Positions 43,787-54,774 are shown, counted from the stretch's first letter. The stretch: 64,000 nt of DNA from Pseudo-nitzschia pungens (GCA_037355855.1 CM074762.1:1488001-1552000), one strand, 5' to 3'. The notes: generated by a model not told the origin, from the letters alone. Translations and numbers: made by a program.

Positions 43787-45316
43787 ATGAAACATTTTGG
43801 GAAGCATCTGACCACCGCTACGGCGGATAGCAGTATCAGCTATGACACGGATCCCCCTAGCCCCACTAGTAGTACCTTTTCCAAAAGAGAACACGTCAAG
43901 GTGTTCAATCGGGAAGGCTCTGATGACACCTTGCCTTTCCAAAATCATTATCAGACACATCTCCATCGACGTCAAATTTCCAACTATCGTATGGCGGAGT
44001 CGCCAAGCAACAGTTTTTCGGAAGATGATTTGTCTCCCATGCAACAGCGACATCCTCTCCATTCGCCCCCAACCGAAAACGGAATGCTGTTGGGATCAAC
44101 AATTTCTACGCCTTCTTCGATAGGTCTACCATCGAAGTATCCGGGAAGTTCTGGCCATTTTCGGGAACATAGTCTCGAAAGCACGGTGATGGAAGAACTG
44201 CAGGATTTTGATGAGATGTTTGGACGAGACTATAGCACTAACCACCCTTCAACATCAACGAAAGGGAATAGAAGCATCCATTCCAGCTGTGACGACGCAG
44301 GTAGTGATAATTCTTCTGAGGAATCGCCTTCATCCAGAATACAGACAGAGGATGAAAAGCTCGACGATGTCGATGACGATGACGATGACTTGTACACTTT
44401 ATCACGCGACCCAATGCGAGCACGGGAATCGAATTCCCGCAAATCCTACTTTCACGCAGCCAAGAGTGCCGGTAGTACCTCCAACGATGATTTTGACGAT
44501 GACGACGATTCTACGCACAATTTTCTCTCTAGAATGCATGAAAACTGTGACGATGACGATGATGACTTGTGCGTTTTGTCACGACCTCAAACATCAACTT
44601 GGAATGCAAGGAATCGAGAAACCTTTCAGCACTCGAGAACCATTTCAGAACTATCTTCCATGAGTTTGTCCACTTCGGTCTATTCAATAACTGAAGGTAT
44701 TCCTGAGAACGCAAGAAACGAAAGTGCGGGCGCCATTGCCGACAATGACAAGGACCGCGACAACAACCATCGCAGATCATCGTCCGGAGCCTCCACAGTT
44801 TCACGATCCCATACAAGGTCTCGAGAATCTGTTCATCACATAAGGAACATTTCAGATCTTTCTTACATGAGTTTATCCACTTCTGCCTTCCCATCGGAAG
44901 ACGTTCTTTCCGAGAACCCAAGAACCGCAAGAGTGGGCACCTTTGCCGACGAAGGCAAGAGCAACGGCACCAAACATCGCAGATCATTGTCCACGTCGTC
45001 GCCCAATCGCTACAGACGACCTCAAGCATCACCCTGGAACCCAAATTCCGACGAATCCTTCCATCACACAAGAAACGTTTCAGAACTGTCTTGCATGAGT
45101 ATGTCCACTTCGGCCTTCCCACCCGAAGATATTCTTCCTGAGAACCCAAGAACGGAGAGTGCGGACACGGATGGTGATAAACGCAAGGGCCACGGCACCA
45201 ACGACCGCAGCTTATCGCCAGACGCTTACTCAACATCTTCTAAACGCCACAGACGATCACGAAATCATGCCCTAGGAAGTTCTGAATTCTACGATTCCAT
45301 TTTGAAACAGTTGTAG
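43787..45316 (+). CDS. Disordered Ser-rich protein with internal 70-75-residue repeats and EFYDSIL end
   Basis: 509 residues from the ATG at 43787. The middle has acidic runs (DDVDDDDDDLYTLSRDP, DDDDDDLCVLSRPQTS). From about nucleotide 44620 come three diverged copies, 205-225 bp apart, of a unit with HTRNVSELSCMSMSTSAFPP, then ED.L.ENPRT and a His/Arg/Ser-rich spacer. The C terminus is SKRHRRSRNHALGSSEF followed by YDSILKQL, like the end of the protein at 35243-36178. The repeats are Ser-dense and could be phosphorylated. No catalytic domain. Function unknown; nuclear placement is suggested by the basic cluster. Confidence 0.72.
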   Translation: MKHFGKHLTTATADSSISYDTDPPSPTSSTFSKREHVKVFNREGSDDTLPFQNHYQTHLHRRQISNYRMAESPSNSFSEDDLSPMQQRHPLHSPPTENGMLLGSTISTPSSIGLPSKYPGSSGHFREHSLESTVMEELQDFDEMFGRDYSTNHPSTSTKGNRSIHSSCDDAGSDNSSEESPSSRIQTEDEKLDDVDDDDDDLYTLSRDPMRARESNSRKSYFHAAKSAGSTSNDDFDDDDDSTHNFLSRMHENCDDDDDDLCVLSRPQTSTWNARNRETFQHSRTISELSSMSLSTSVYSITEGIPENARNESAGAIADNDKDRDNNHRRSSSGASTVSRSHTRSRESVHHIRNISDLSYMSLSTSAFPSEDVLSENPRTARVGTFADEGKSNGTKHRRSLSTSSPNRYRRPQASPWNPNSDESFHHTRNVSELSCMSMSTSAFPPEDILPENPRTESADTDGDKRKGHGTNDRSLSPDAYSTSSKRHRRSRNHALGSSEFYDSILKQL

Positions 45317-45978
45317 AACGAAAGGACCTGATCATGATGTGAGTTCGATACTACTTGTGCAAAATACTAGTATGATGCATTAGGACTATGAATATTTACA
45401 CAATTTTGATAATTAGATACATACATTATTACTCTACCATGCTCTAGTTACACGTTACTATAATAATATAGTGTTTGTTTTTCTCACTACAAGTGATTCG
45501 AAACTGCTCGACAAGTCACGTCTGTTTCAAAACCATGCTTACAAAGTTCCTCTCTGATCAATATCTAGATATTTTTGTTTCATCATGTGAGGGCATCTGG
45601 TCTGGTCTTTAGAATAGCAATTGGACAAAAGCGAAAAAGATGCAACCTTCTCGTCCTGTAGCGGAGGCGGGTCCTCGCTATTCGAGAACAGAGTGGTGAC
45701 CCATTGGTTGCCACAGACACCCTATGTTTGCGAAGTAATTTTTGATTGATTGAAAAAAAAAATGAAAAAATTTTGATTGAAAGAAAAATGAAGTAAATCT
45801 TACAGTTGGTACAAGTAATTTTGATTAAAAAAAAAAAATAGTGAGAAACTTATTGGTCCAACGCACACAATTAAGTATCGGCATAATCGAGCTGTTGTAT
45901 CTCATGCCGTGCACATCTGTTGATCAATTAAGTAAAATCTTAATTCTTACTGTATTACTGGATCACTTCGGCTGAATA
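45317..45978. other. Intergenic, AT-rich, no gene
   Basis: Contains A-runs and a duplicated ATTTTTGATTGA.. / ATTTTGATTGAAAG block at about 45738-45785. Nothing else recognised. Confidence 0.4.
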
Positions 45979-47355
45979 ATGCATTTTCACAACAATCCAC
46001 AGACTACTATATCTGCTTTAGTCCTGGCTATCGTAGTTGGTATTGTTCTATATTCCATTGGAGTTACATCAGTGAATTTGAGTGCAACGGAAAATGTAAA
46101 TGCACCGTGCATTTCTACTTTTCAGGTAGCTCTGCACGATCCAGTCGAGATTAGAGCTTCGGAAGTTGCGCTTTCCTTGATTCAAAGTGCCTACCACCGA
46201 GAATATTATGATTCTTCCATATCTCACCATCATTTCGTTCGTATCGCTCCAACGGGGATTCAGGACGAGCTGTCCAAATTTATTTGGAATGACTCAGTTT
46301 TGAAAGAGATAAAAACTAAACTCAGAGGGACCGACGGGGAAAATGATGATACCGAGAAAGGAATACGTCTCATTCCGGATGTCTTCGACGAAGTTTACTT
46401 GATGAGACCCGAATCCGACTTGCTGGACGAGAAGAAAGTGCATTACGATGGAAACCTGAAACTCCCGGGCACATGTACGATCCGTGCACTAACGTATCTG
46501 ACAGGAAAAGATGCTACGCTTTTCGCTATCACTAGCGGACGGAATTATACCACCAAAAATCACACTTCGATTGTGTTGGACTTTGACAGAGAGTTGCATT
46601 ACGTGTCGCTGCATTCAGCGTCAAATCCTTTTTTGAATCAATCATCGGAAACAACAAAGTTGAACCAAGAGCCACGCGTCATGATCAAATCCGCATTGCA
46701 CGTTGTGCGACCTGGAGATAATTCGCTGCTAATCTATTTTCATATCATTCTCCATCGAATTATGGTATTTGGAGCACGGAGTTTTCGACGTGCGTTCGAA
46801 TCGCAATCGGACTCCAGTTCCACTTTGCCTCCGAAAGCCAATGTTTGGATGATGGCTATAGACAACACCATGCGAGCCCTCAATAAAATCCACATGGTGT
46901 TGCCTCTTCTAGTCATCGGCATCCCATTGGGGGCAATTTGCCTGGCACCCCTAATGTATCCCCTGGAATTCTCTCCATATATATTTCATATTGTGATAAG
47001 GTGTCTGTGTCATACGAATCAGGTGATCCAAAGCGGGGTGTGTTGGGTCGTAATGGCAATTGCTTTGGTTGCAATTTTCTCCTCCGGGTCAAGCATTTTT
47101 GAAGCCACGAACTCCAAGAATAAGATCAAGTGCGCAGAGCGTATTTCTGCTAATCCGAATGGTGCTGATATGGATAAGATGAAAGAACCTTCGCATTTGG
47201 TGCCAGTTTTGGTTCGACCTAGTGGGCTTCGTACCACAGCCCTGCATATCGCTTGGGTTGGATTGTGTTACTATTTTGAAGCAAACTCTAGCATGGCGAA
47301 TGGAATTCTCCTTGCTCCGTGGCAACAACCAATCCATCTCGACGACATAAAATAG
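45979..47355 (+). CDS. Unknown membrane glycoprotein-like protein
   Basis: 458 residues from an ATG. One N-terminal hydrophobic segment (ISALVLAIVVGIVLYSIGV, about 11-29) acts as signal anchor. A long region of about 270 residues with several N-x-S/T sites (NLSA, NYTT, NHTS, NQSS) would then be luminal or extracellular. After that come about three hydrophobic segments (VLPLLVIGIPLGAICLAPL, a weaker one around YIFHIVIRCLC, and VCWVVMAIALVAIF) and a last weak one near ALHIAWVGLCYYF. The soluble part (GTCTIRALTYLTGKDATLFA, SIVLDFDRELHYVSLH) matches no family I know. The frame is clean and the codon content protein-like. Confidence 0.7.
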   Translation: MHFHNNPQTTISALVLAIVVGIVLYSIGVTSVNLSATENVNAPCISTFQVALHDPVEIRASEVALSLIQSAYHREYYDSSISHHHFVRIAPTGIQDELSKFIWNDSVLKEIKTKLRGTDGENDDTEKGIRLIPDVFDEVYLMRPESDLLDEKKVHYDGNLKLPGTCTIRALTYLTGKDATLFAITSGRNYTTKNHTSIVLDFDRELHYVSLHSASNPFLNQSSETTKLNQEPRVMIKSALHVVRPGDNSLLIYFHIILHRIMVFGARSFRRAFESQSDSSSTLPPKANVWMMAIDNTMRALNKIHMVLPLLVIGIPLGAICLAPLMYPLEFSPYIFHIVIRCLCHTNQVIQSGVCWVVMAIALVAIFSSGSSIFEATNSKNKIKCAERISANPNGADMDKMKEPSHLVPVLVRPSGLRTTALHIAWVGLCYYFEANSSMANGILLAPWQQPIHLDDIK

Positions 47356-47441
47356 TGTAAGAAACAGCATCTTCGATACATACCGAATCCTACTTTTTTG
47401 CTCCTCCTTGGAGAATACAGGTCAAGAGTGAGTTCCTCCGG

Positions 47442-48857
47442 TTACGATTTCTTGAATTTTGTTGATGGTCCCAACAACCAGCGATAGAGCCGTTGGCTTA
47501 GTCGTCGGGACCGAAAGTTATCGACACATTTGGGATAGGCTTCCTTCCGTATTTGTTCCATGGACGCATACCAACTCCACCGCTCTGTTTCCTTGCGAGC
47601 CGCCAAGGACATCATGTTGCGCAACCCTGGATCCCTCCTTAGCATCTCGATGCGATCCGCAAAGGCCGCTGCATCTCCCGTTGGTACCAGATAACCCGTG
47701 ACACCTTCCTGGATCAGGTCGATCGGACCACCGGCTCGGGCCGCCACACAAGGAACTCCGGACGCCATGCTTTCCAACACAACGAAACCGAGAGTTTCCG
47801 AATCGCTCGGCATGCAAAAAATGTCACCGGAAGCGAAAGCCTGGCTGAGTTCTTTGCCATCGAGCCTTCCCAGAAACACGGTGGGCGTTCCCTCAAAATA
47901 CAGCCGCAACTCGTCTTCTTCGGGACCACTTCCTACGATGCACAATCGGGTGGCGGGGGAAGCATCATTGTCCTTTTGTTGGTCGTGGTGACGACGACGA
48001 TTCATTTCTACCACAATGTCTCGGAGATCTCTGAGTCGCTTTTCTTTCGCCAGTCGCCCGATGTGGACAATCAAGAAATCATCCGGATTGCCATCCGGAC
48101 CAACCATTCGCTTTCTCATTTCGTCGTCCCGGTGTTCAGGATGGAATATCGCCGTGTCGATGCCTTTTCTCCAGACTAGGAGCGGCATGCCAGCCGGCAA
48201 AACAAATCTCATCCTGTTGCTCTGTTCTCGGAACTCGTCTGCAATCTGGGGACTCGTCACCAGCGTTAAATCCGCGAAGGAATGCACAATAACCAGTGCC
48301 AACCACGCCAGGACTTCCCCGAGAACGTTCCACGGAGAGGGGAGATACGACCGTGCATACACCGGCAGGTGTGTGTGGTAGCTGATCAGCAACGGGATTT
48401 GATAGATCTGGCTCGCGAAAACGGCAGGAAAGAGCAGCAGCCCCGGAGACGACACGTGAATCAAATCGAATCTTTGTTGTTTCGAGGGAAAGAGGACCCT
48501 CAGGCTCTTGAAGCCGGCATCGAAGGACAGAGTCATGCTCTCGTACTGGGGGGGACAAAATCCGATCGTGTAGTGAATTGGGATTTTTCCGTCAAAGCAA
48601 TCCAGTGGCGGAGACGCGTGGGCAACATCGGCGGTCACCAACTGCAACTTGTGAGTCTCGTAGAAGTGATCGCTCAGGTGCTTCATCAACAATCGAAAGC
48701 GGGCTGCTTGGCCACTCTGATAGGTCATGGGAGGTGGCTCGCAAAGAATGCATATTTGCCATAGTTTCTGTTTCGGTTCGGGTTTGTCATGGTGACTCTT
48801 TTTGTCGTGGTCGTCGTTACCGTCGTCGTTTTGTGCGATGGTGGGAGATTGGATCAT
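47442..48857 (-). CDS. SQD2: SQD2-type sulfoquinovosyltransferase (GT4)
   Basis: 471 residues from the ATG at 48857. A GT4 glycosyltransferase with an N-terminal half CILCEPPPMTYQSGQAARFR and FDLIHVSSPGLLLFPAVFAS, SYHTHLPVYARSYLP, and a C-terminal nucleotide-sugar half: FLIVHIGRLAKEKRL, LCIVGSGPEEDEL, FLGRLDGKELSQAFASGDIF, then PSDSETLGFVVLESMASGVP and the E-x7-E type motif. These match SQD2, which moves sulfoquinovose from UDP-sulfoquinovose to diacylglycerol to make the plastid sulfolipid SQDG. Odd: the predicted protein starts with an Asp/His/Lys-rich stretch and no signal peptide, so a 5' exon with a plastid signal may be missing, or another GT4 role is possible. Divergent from the plastid LON-domain gene. 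Confidence 0.83.
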   Translation of the reverse strand: MIQSPTIAQNDDGNDDHDKKSHHDKPEPKQKLWQICILCEPPPMTYQSGQAARFRLLMKHLSDHFYETHKLQLVTADVAHASPPLDCFDGKIPIHYTIGFCPPQYESMTLSFDAGFKSLRVLFPSKQQRFDLIHVSSPGLLLFPAVFASQIYQIPLLISYHTHLPVYARSYLPSPWNVLGEVLAWLALVIVHSFADLTLVTSPQIADEFREQSNRMRFVLPAGMPLLVWRKGIDTAIFHPEHRDDEMRKRMVGPDGNPDDFLIVHIGRLAKEKRLRDLRDIVVEMNRRRHHDQQKDNDASPATRLCIVGSGPEEDELRLYFEGTPTVFLGRLDGKELSQAFASGDIFCMPSDSETLGFVVLESMASGVPCVAARAGGPIDLIQEGVTGYLVPTGDAAAFADRIEMLRRDPGLRNMMSLAARKETERWSWYASMEQIRKEAYPKCVDNFRSRRLSQRLYRWLLGPSTKFKKS

Positions 48858-49670
48858 TCGGCTACCTATATTCTACTCCTTGCTACTGCTATTTCTTTTC
48901 CAGAAAGCGTTGGAAAGTCGATATGATTATTGACTTTCGTTCCATATACGTGTGCGGTACTTGTATCTCGAGGAAAGAGAGATGGATTGGATGGGTTAGC
49001 AACTTTGTGTTGAACTGGAAGATCTTTTCCGATTTTCCTTGTTTTGTTTCTGGATGATACTCGTACACATAATGTGCGTACCTTTGCTCGATGTTGGACA
49101 ATGATATGCCCAATGCTCACTAACGATTCTTTCGATGTTGAATGCACCGTAAATCTTACCGTATTCTGATGATTCCTGATTTCAAACATCTACTTTATTC
49201 TACGGTATGATGTATTCAATACGTGTACCTGTGCCGTGCGTTCCACTGATCCTTGATTGCCGGGCATAAGAACTCCCTTCATAACTTTTTCCAATCAACG
49301 CACGTAGTTACGTTTGGCCCTTGGTTCTCCGTTCTCATTTTCAATAAACTTGAAAACCGTTGCTGTTGCCTTCTGCATTCAGCATCTTGAATCTTTAACC
49401 TGCACTCTCCTGATTTCCAAAATAAGTTCAACTCTTTTGGGAGAAGGCGATAGATTCTGTTGTGATCTTGCAACAAAGTGTTGTTGCGAATCTTGAATTC
49501 CCCGCCCTTTCAGAAAAAGTTGAAACTCTGGGAGAAGGTGATAAATTCTGAAATACTCTTGCAACGAGGTGTTGTTGCCGATTGATGAACACGCAATTCG
49601 AAAATACAGTACTTGATACGAACGTCGACAATTCTCAATTCGCTCCTTGGCAGCCTGTGAAAAAAAAAAC
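48858..49670. other. Divergent intergenic region with a ~90-bp tandem duplication
   Basis: Two diverged copies, about 49428-49517 and 49518-49610, share GGGAGAAGG.GATA.ATTCTG and CTTGCAAC.A.GTGTTGTTGC. A third, weaker copy may precede them. The rest of the gap shows no gene. Confidence 0.55.
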
Positions 49671-50449
49671 ATGAACACTACGCGTCGTCCTTTTTTGGTT
49701 AGGGGGGGCGAAGCTCACTGGGTCGCATTTCTCATCCTCCTGGGTGGTGTTTTGGTGGCAACGATGCCACCTCCCGCCGAATCCTTTCCCTTGTCCCAGG
49801 ATTTCTCTACTTTTACGAGATCCGCTGTTGGTTCCAGTACAGTGGCAACGATGAGAAATGGCATCGGGGATCGACCGAAGAAAGTGCAACGCACATTCAT
49901 TGCTTCGAGAAGGCGGCCAAGAGGTTCGTCGAAGACGTTGCTTTCGGCGTATTTCTCTTTGACCACTGCTCTAGAGAGCTTGTGGGAAAAACGCATTGTG
50001 GAAAATCTGTGGAAAAAACAAATGGATAACGGTGCCGACGAGGAAACGGATGACTACCGTTGTCTGTCGTGGTTGGATTTGGATGGATCGAAGGATGGCG
50101 AAGAGACGGATCGCGGTTCCAAAGAAAGCGACGATTCCACCACGGTCGTTTCGCTTCCCCTCTACCCCATCAACGACGTGTACCTTCCGTCCGCTGTGAA
50201 TCACACCTTGTACAACGTCGAACCGCAAAACATCCAGATGGCCCTGAACCTGCTTTCGGAAATGGAAACTACCGAGGATGGCTCACAATCCTCGCCACGA
50301 TTTTGCGTCGTGCTGCGGGCCAGGGACACGGGTCGGGTCGCAAGCATCGCAAACGTTTTGCGGATTGTGGATGCCGACGTGCAACGAATTCCCACCACGA
50401 GATCTACCGCTAACGATGAAACCAATGGCAGCGGCAGTGGCAATTCTGG

Positions 50450-50485
<36 letters not shown>

Positions 50486-51230
50486 CATAAGCAACATATT
50501 GCGGATCAAGCTGACCTGCCGATCCGAGGGCCTCGCGGAAATCGAGAGCATCGAGAACGGTTCCGGCTGGGCCGAGAAACGCGTCCTCCGATCGAGGGAG
50601 TACCTCCGGGCCACGGTGCGCCCCCTGAACGAGGGCGACGATGACGACGGCGGCGGCGACGACGAGAAAGGTTCCTGGAAAGATTCCTACAACGCGATCC
50701 GAGCCGATCTCCGGACGATCAAGCTCATTTACCAGCTCCAGCTGGGCGGCGAAGAATTTCCTCCCGACACGCTGCTGCGACTCGGGAACGCCATGAAGGA
50801 TTTTCCGGAATTGCGGAAGAAAGAAGAAGAAGAAGAAGACGACGACGACGAGCTCGGAGACGCGCTCCTTTGGGAACTGGCCCAGGAGTGGCAATCGGTG
50901 TGCATGACCCTCAGGCAGGGCACCGAGGCGTGGCTGTCCGCGGACCGCAACGAAAAACTGGTGGCCGCTGCCCGCGCCAAGGGGGGAGGCATCCTCAAGC
51001 TTCCCATCCACCTCTCGGAACTGGATCCCGAAGACCGAAAGGACATCCAGAAGCTGGACCAGGAAGCACAGGAAAAACACAAGGCCTTTGGGATGGATCC
51101 CGTCCTGGACTTTCAGGTGTTGATCGGGCTGCCTACCACGGGCCGGCGGTTTGGCTTTCTGGCGCGTCTGGTGAATCGGGAGCGCCGGCGCCTGGAGGAC
51201 ATTGCGTCTTCGTACTCGTCGTGGTCGTAG
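49671..51230 (+). CDS. Plastid-targeted LON substrate-binding-domain protein (no protease domain)
   Basis: 519 residues from the first ATG (49671). A signal peptide (HWVAFLILLGGVLVATMPPP) ends ESFPL, a plastid-type site. The LON N-terminal domain begins near residue 160: VSLPLYPINDVYLPSAVNHT, ALNLL, RFCVVLRARDTGRVASIANV, then after an acidic insert RIKLTCRSEGLAEIESI. A C-terminal helical part (LRTIKLIYQLQLGG and ELAQEWQSVCMTLRQG) and a basic end follow. There is no AAA+ or Ser-Lys protease domain. Known: LON-domain-only proteins bind unfolded substrates or act as E3-like adaptors. Asp-rich inserts are coded by GAT/GAC repeats. A role in plastid protein quality control is inferred. Confidence 0.75.
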
Positions 51231-51585
51231 CGACTGATCGATGACGAGATCGATGCTGCGGTGCCATGGCATGGCATGGCATGGCATGGCATGGCATTCC
51301 AAAACATTGTAAGTTGCCAGGAGACCAATCGATGGAAGGACGGAACGAAACACAATCCGTTGAAAAAGCTATTGATTCCCTACGCGTACGCGTACACGCA
51401 CACGTACAATAAAGAAATAGAAAGATTTGTTTGTTGTTCAGTCCCAAACTTATTTATAGAACGCAAATTCAAAATTGTCCGTAGTTCTCTGGTCCGCAGT
51501 GCCATGTTCGAGAAGCAGCGGGACGCAACTACACCGCACCGCGCCGCACCGAAACCCGCGCAAAAGAGCTCTATCTTTACAGTAT
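51231..51585. other. Convergent 3' region with (CATGG)6
   Basis: Follows the LON-domain gene. A pentanucleotide array of six CATGG units lies at about 51265-51296; the rest is 3' flank of both neighbours. Confidence 0.55.
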
Positions 51586-52163
51586 CTATCGGCCACCATC
51601 GTTGTGTTTTTTTTCGAGTTTGTATCCGCGCGCTGGATCCGTGTGGTGTCGATCGCGGCCGTCCGTTCGACCGCGATCTCCCCCGGTAGGACTTCGGCTG
51701 CGGCTGCGACTCCGACTCCTGCTACGACCACGATCATGATCCCGATTGCGATCGTAGCGCGAATGCGAATGAGAATGAGAATCCAACGATCCCGCATGGT
51801 AGTTGTGCTGGCCGGTGCTCTCCCCGCTGCCGCGCTTGAACCGAAAGTCGCTCCCATTGTTGCTGTTGCTGTTGGCATTAGTATTATTGCTGTTGTTATT
51901 GTTCCTGCTGCTGCTGCTGCTCTTGCTGGTAGGGCGAGGATCAAAGGCAACACCCGTCTCTGGTTCGCTGTCCGAGTGCAGGTGGACGCCGTCCTGGTGA
52001 AAACGTTTCAAGGGAAGAGCGTAGAACCGCCCCTTGTAACGCCGTATTCCCCGGCCCCGATAGATGGTCCCGCCCGGGCTGATCCGTCCGCTGGTCGTAC
52101 CGTCGGATTGGTCGCACAGGAGCGGGTGGGGTCTTTCCTTTGGTTGCTGTTGAAGTTGTTGCT

Positions 52164-52195
<32 letters not shown>

Positions 52196-53400
52196 TGCAG
52201 TTCGTCGTCGGTTGCGGCACCGCCCGCGGCGCTGCTGCCGCTCTCGTCCAAAGGATCTCCGGGCCTGGAAGATGCCGAGGCAACCGCGGACGCCGGTCCC
52301 GTCGCCGGGACATCGCCCGAGATTTCGGAATTCACGGTGGTCAACACCGCGGCGTCTTCCTGGCTCAGGAGGGACTGGACGTCCGTCAGCGAGCCTCCGC
52401 AGTCGCTCCCCACGTTGACCACCACGTCGCTCCCGGTGTTGGATCCGATGGACTTGACCGATCCGGTGCGAAAGGGCGAGTTCCCGTGCTGTTGCAAGAG
52501 CCAGTGCCGGGACAGTGGCGGCCTCATGCCCTTTTTGTGCGCGAGGGCCTCGTCGTCGTTGGAATCTCCGGCGCTTCCAGCGGCGGCGGCAGAAGCTGCA
52601 GCCGCAGCGGGAGGGGGGGGAAGCGAGGAGGATTCTTGGAACAGGCCGGCGTTGCCAGAGTGCCCGGCCGATTTGCTCTGCTTCGGAAAGACGGCCCGGA
52701 GAGCCTCCTGGGACCGTTCGGCAAAATCCACCAGCCGCGTTCCCTCCTTGCTCATGGAACGGCGGAGTCCCCCCGAGGGAGGCGGATAGTGGTGGTGGTG
52801 GTGCTGTTGTTGTTGTTGCTGCTGTTGTTGCTGTTGTTGCGATTGCTGCTTGGAGCTGGTGGTCGACGCCTGGGCGCTGGTGATGCTCTCCACGTCGCAG
52901 TGGCTGCCCACGTCCTCGATGTCCTCCAGCATGCTGCCGGAGCAGACTGTGGCGGTGTCGCTCTTGGGGGCGTCCGCCGAGGGCTGGTAGAGCGAGGGAG
53001 GAAACTGGTGGGCGGGATCCCCGTTGAGCAGGTGGTGGGCCGCGGTCATGTTCATGTTCATGTTCATGTTCATGGCGTGGTTTCGAAAGTGGACGTGCCC
53101 GTGGAGGGGGAATCCCCGACTGTCCCCGCCGCCGCTCCCGTGCGATCCCACCGATCCCGTGGCGGACATATTGGAAGGGACTGCATCCCCGTCCGATTTC
53201 TGGGAGGACTGGGATCGCGTGTCGTAATCGCGCGAGTTGTGGTAGTGATGGTTGTAGTTGTAGTTGTAGTTGTAATTGTAATTTTGATTGCAATGGTATC
53301 GTCCGTTCTGTCTCCCTTCGTGATTTCCCGAGCGTCGAGGCCGATCCAGGTTTCTCCGATGACGATCGCGATCGTCGTCGTCTCCGGAAGAATGATCCAT
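51586..53400 (-). CDS. PolyQ/RS-rich disordered protein, probably nuclear
   Basis: 604 residues from the ATG at 53400; the frame is open further upstream without ATG. The N-terminal part is Asp/Arg-rich and then Asn/Tyr-repeat (NQNYNYNYNYNYN), with MNMNMNMNM and long Gln tracts (near 52800-52860 and 52150-52200). A short conserved-looking block is YRGRGIRRYKGRFYALPLKR. The C-terminal tail is a classical Arg-Ser dipeptide region (RGRSRSRSRSRSRSP) of the kind found in splicing regulators. No RNA-recognition motif is visible. Repeat DNA (CAG/CAA, AAC, GTTCAT) codes the tracts, so length will vary between strains. A role in RNA processing or transcription is inferred from composition. Confidence 0.7.
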
Positions 53401-54774
53401 CTGTTCAACAAACAACGATATGTGGTTCCAAATTTGAGGGTCAAATTCGGTCCATCGGCGTTGCTGGAGTGAAAGGAAAGGAAAGGAAATGATATGAAAT
53501 TGGAGATGGAGACGGAGATGGAAATGAACGTTGGGTGGAATCAATCAAATCAGACTTGGATCGAGCAGGGGTCGGGAAAAAGATCGAAGGCAACAGAGAA
53601 GGATCAAGGATCATCGAAAATGGCAAGGCAAGCACCGAGTCTCGAATTTTGTGAAAGGGAAACCATAAATCATTCGTTGATGATGGCGGGATGCGATGCT
53701 CGATACGGGTATTGGTATTCGTACCCGCGTGGATAGTCTGTGGAGAATGGATGTTCTGTATTGTGTATTGCTGTGCTGTGCTGTGCTGTGCTGTACTGAT
53801 CCACCGTAGATGCAGGAATGAGAAGGGATGATGGATGAACAGATAACAAATACCTTACTTCGTACTGTACCTTGTACTAAGTAATTAATGAACAGACGAT
53901 GATGAACCACCAACTCCAACCACCGTTTCCGGAGATTCCTTTTCGTCTCTCCGCCGCCAAAACACACGTGACGATTTGTTTGCAAAAACCGAAGGCAGAT
54001 GGTATCCGGAGTTGGTGTCGTTTACTTCACATGAAGTGTTTTTAGCCTGTTCTACATCGTTTCTCATCTTTTTCATTCATATGTATGGAAACATCAGTTG
54101 TGCGTCATCGAGTTTTGAACCAATGGAAAAATACCGGTGAACACGTGGCGCGACTTGAAAACAGTTAGACGAAATCAGCTGCTTCATGATGGAATGGTGG
54201 AATGGATGGCATGGGATGGGATGGGATGTATGGTAAGGTTAAGGTTCACGTAATCGTACCCGGTAAGGTTATGATAATTACTCGTACTTCTTCTGGTACC
54301 AGGTATTACGTGTACTTGTATGCGGAATTTGTTTACCATTTTACCATAAGGTTTACCATACAAAAGATATTACCGGTACTCGTACTCGTACGGTAATTGT
54401 TATGATGCTAAACATTGATGAAAAGATAGCCGATATACGTAATTACCGTATCAATAGAATCTAGTAACCGTATGATTTCAGTGATCTTCGCTGGAGGCAG
54501 CATCCGAAAATCGTCGTCCAATCTCCTCGAAAAAATAAATACGAAGTACAAAGTAATAAGAATCGTTTGTCGTTTAGGGTTTACCCCACTCGTCATCTTC
54601 TCACACTGCCTGATGAGCATCGTTCCCCTTTCGGTACAATGATTCATTGATCGAGACTCTGCAACGCAACAGTAATCTTACTCCTTGATTGAACCGAAAA
54701 AGCAATGGAGCAACCCAGCAGATCGCTTCCGAAAGCGTTCTCGCACTCACCATCGCCAGTCGTCTCCTGTTTCG
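53401..54774. other. Intergenic region with pentamer array and dispersed motifs
   Basis: (CTGTG)4 at about 53771-53794, TACTTCGTA at 53857-53865, GATGGGATGGGATGG near 54205-54225, GGTAAGGTTA at about 54232 and 54262, and TACGAAGTA at 54540-54548. No gene seen. Confidence 0.45.

Noticed and set aside
51475..53472. 665-codon plus-strand ORF
   Set aside because: Antisense shadow of the polyQ/RS gene; Leu/Val/Arg-rich only because it mirrors CAG and AGC repeats.
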